Source: an uncultured Clostridia bacterium (GTDB taxonomy: Bacteria > Bacillota > Clostridia > Oscillospirales > Acutalibacteraceae). From it: 5,027 nt of DNA. Numbering within the stretch: position 1 is the first letter of the stretch; the number at the start of each line of letters is the position of its first letter. The notes under the pieces are model-generated. The model was given only the letters and a program-made list of their open reading frames with translations, was not told the origin of the DNA and searched no databases. The stretch lies in assembly GCA_937897215.1 (NCBI GenBank), contig CALCBQ010000188.1, positions 1 through 5,027 on the forward strand, given 5' to 3'. The translations under genes were made by a program, and so were the position numbers. Positions 4,439 to 5,027 of this stretch are shown here, piece after piece.

Positions 4439-5027
4439 TTAATTTTTCAAACTCTGTAATGGTGCAGGGATTCGACCACCACGGTTAATGAATTTAGCAG
4501 GGGAGGCTGTGTTTAATTTCATAACTGGTCCATAGCCCAAAAGTCCACCGAAATTAAGTGTGTCCCCAATATCTTTGCCAATAGCAGGAATAAGTCTTAC
4601 TGCAGTTGTTTTTGAGTTAACCATACCAATTGCTGCTTCGTCTGCAATAATACCTGAAAGAACTTCTGCCGTTGTGTCGCCCGGCACAATAATCATATCA
4701 AGACCAACTGAACAAACACAAGTCATTGCCTCGAGCTTTTCAATTGTGAGTGCACCACTTGTTGCTGCTGCAATCATACCCGCGTCTTCTGAAACAGGAA
4801 TAAATGCACCTGAAAGTCCGCCAACATGAGATGATGCCATTACGCCACCTTTTTTTACAGCATCATTAAGAAGTGCAAGGCAAGCAGTTGTACCGTGAGC
4901 ACCGCACTGTTCAAGTCCCATTTCTTCAAGTATGTAAGCAACAGAATCGCCTATAGCAGGTGTTGGAGCAAGTGAGAGGTCAACTATACCAAATGGCACT
5001 CCAAGTCGTTTCGATGCCTCACAAGCC
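4439..5027 (-). CDS. PFL family protein (DUF711/UPF0210), C-terminal part
   Basis: The 3' part of a conserved gene; about 195 of the roughly 450 residues usual for the family are visible, and the frame stays open to the window end (ACEASKRLGVPFGIVD...). The GTG at 4999 is therefore an internal Val, not the start. Family landmarks are GVPFGIVDLSLAPTPAIGDSV, CGAHGTTACLALLNDAVKKGG, SGAFIPVSEDAGM, the CVCSVGLDMI segment with two Cys, VPGDTT, and the C-terminus NRGGRIPAPLQSLKN. The fold is described as resembling pyruvate formate-lyase, but I see no glycyl-radical RVxGY motif, so radical chemistry is not implied. Function is unestablished. In Firmicutes the gene commonly follows a small ACT-domain gene, which would lie outside this window. 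It is convergent with the surface-protein gene and unrelated in function as far as can be seen. Confidence 0.93.
   Translation of the reverse strand, partial: ACEASKRLGVPFGIVDLSLAPTPAIGDSVAYILEEMGLEQCGAHGTTACLALLNDAVKKGGVMASSHVGGLSGAFIPVSEDAGMIAAATSGALTIEKLEAMTCVCSVGLDMIIVPGDTTAEVLSGIIADEAAIGMVNSKTTAVRLIPAIGKDIGDTLNFGGLLGYGPVMKLNTASPAKFINRGGRIPAPLQSLKN

Noticed and set aside
4560..4829. 89-residue plus-strand frame opposite the DUF711 gene
   Set aside because: It is antisense to a well-conserved coding sequence, with low-complexity Ile/Ala/Ser composition and no ribosome-binding site.

Overview
The window is AT-rich DNA from a low-GC, endospore-forming Firmicute, most likely a gut-type member of the Clostridia. 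The evidence is a recognisable spoIVB (a sporulation-only gene), a clostridial-style pfkA, a BspA-like leucine-rich-repeat surface protein of the kind common in gut Oscillospiraceae and Lachnospiraceae, and strong Gram-positive ribosome-binding sites driving TTG starts. I cannot assign a species.

Layout. Positions 1-845 carry the 3' part of pfkA (6-phosphofructokinase, missing about 42 N-terminal residues). Six bases later comes a shikimate-kinase-family gene (852-1343). The two look co-transcribed and are closed by a strong intrinsic terminator (1349-1393). spoIVB follows (1463-2701), with its own Shine-Dalgarno and a short hairpin just before it. The 366-base gap 2702-3067 is not empty. It holds a GC-rich double-hairpin repeat of the dispersed type, a further hairpin, a good extended -10 promoter (2864-2892), a roughly 100-nt imperfect inverted repeat beginning at the predicted transcription start, and a terminator-like hairpin just before the ribosome-binding site of the next gene. 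That gene (3068-4378) encodes a secreted, C-terminally anchored LRR protein with cysteine-rich repeats. A bidirectional terminator (4391-4420) separates it from a convergent minus-strand gene of the PFL/DUF711 (UPF0210) family, whose 5' part runs off the window.

The genes do not form one pathway: glycolysis, an aromatic-pathway-type kinase, sporulation signalling, a surface protein and an uncharacterised conserved enzyme-like protein sit side by side. The part most worth attention is the 2864-3067 leader. Promoter, rod-like folded RNA, terminator hairpin and then a start codon is the arrangement of a cis-regulatory RNA or a short stand-alone RNA, and I do not recognise it as any known riboswitch class. 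Secondary points are substitutions at expected shikimate-binding positions in the kinase, spoIVB lying away from its usual partner spo0A, and a sortase-like IPNTN tail on the surface protein.
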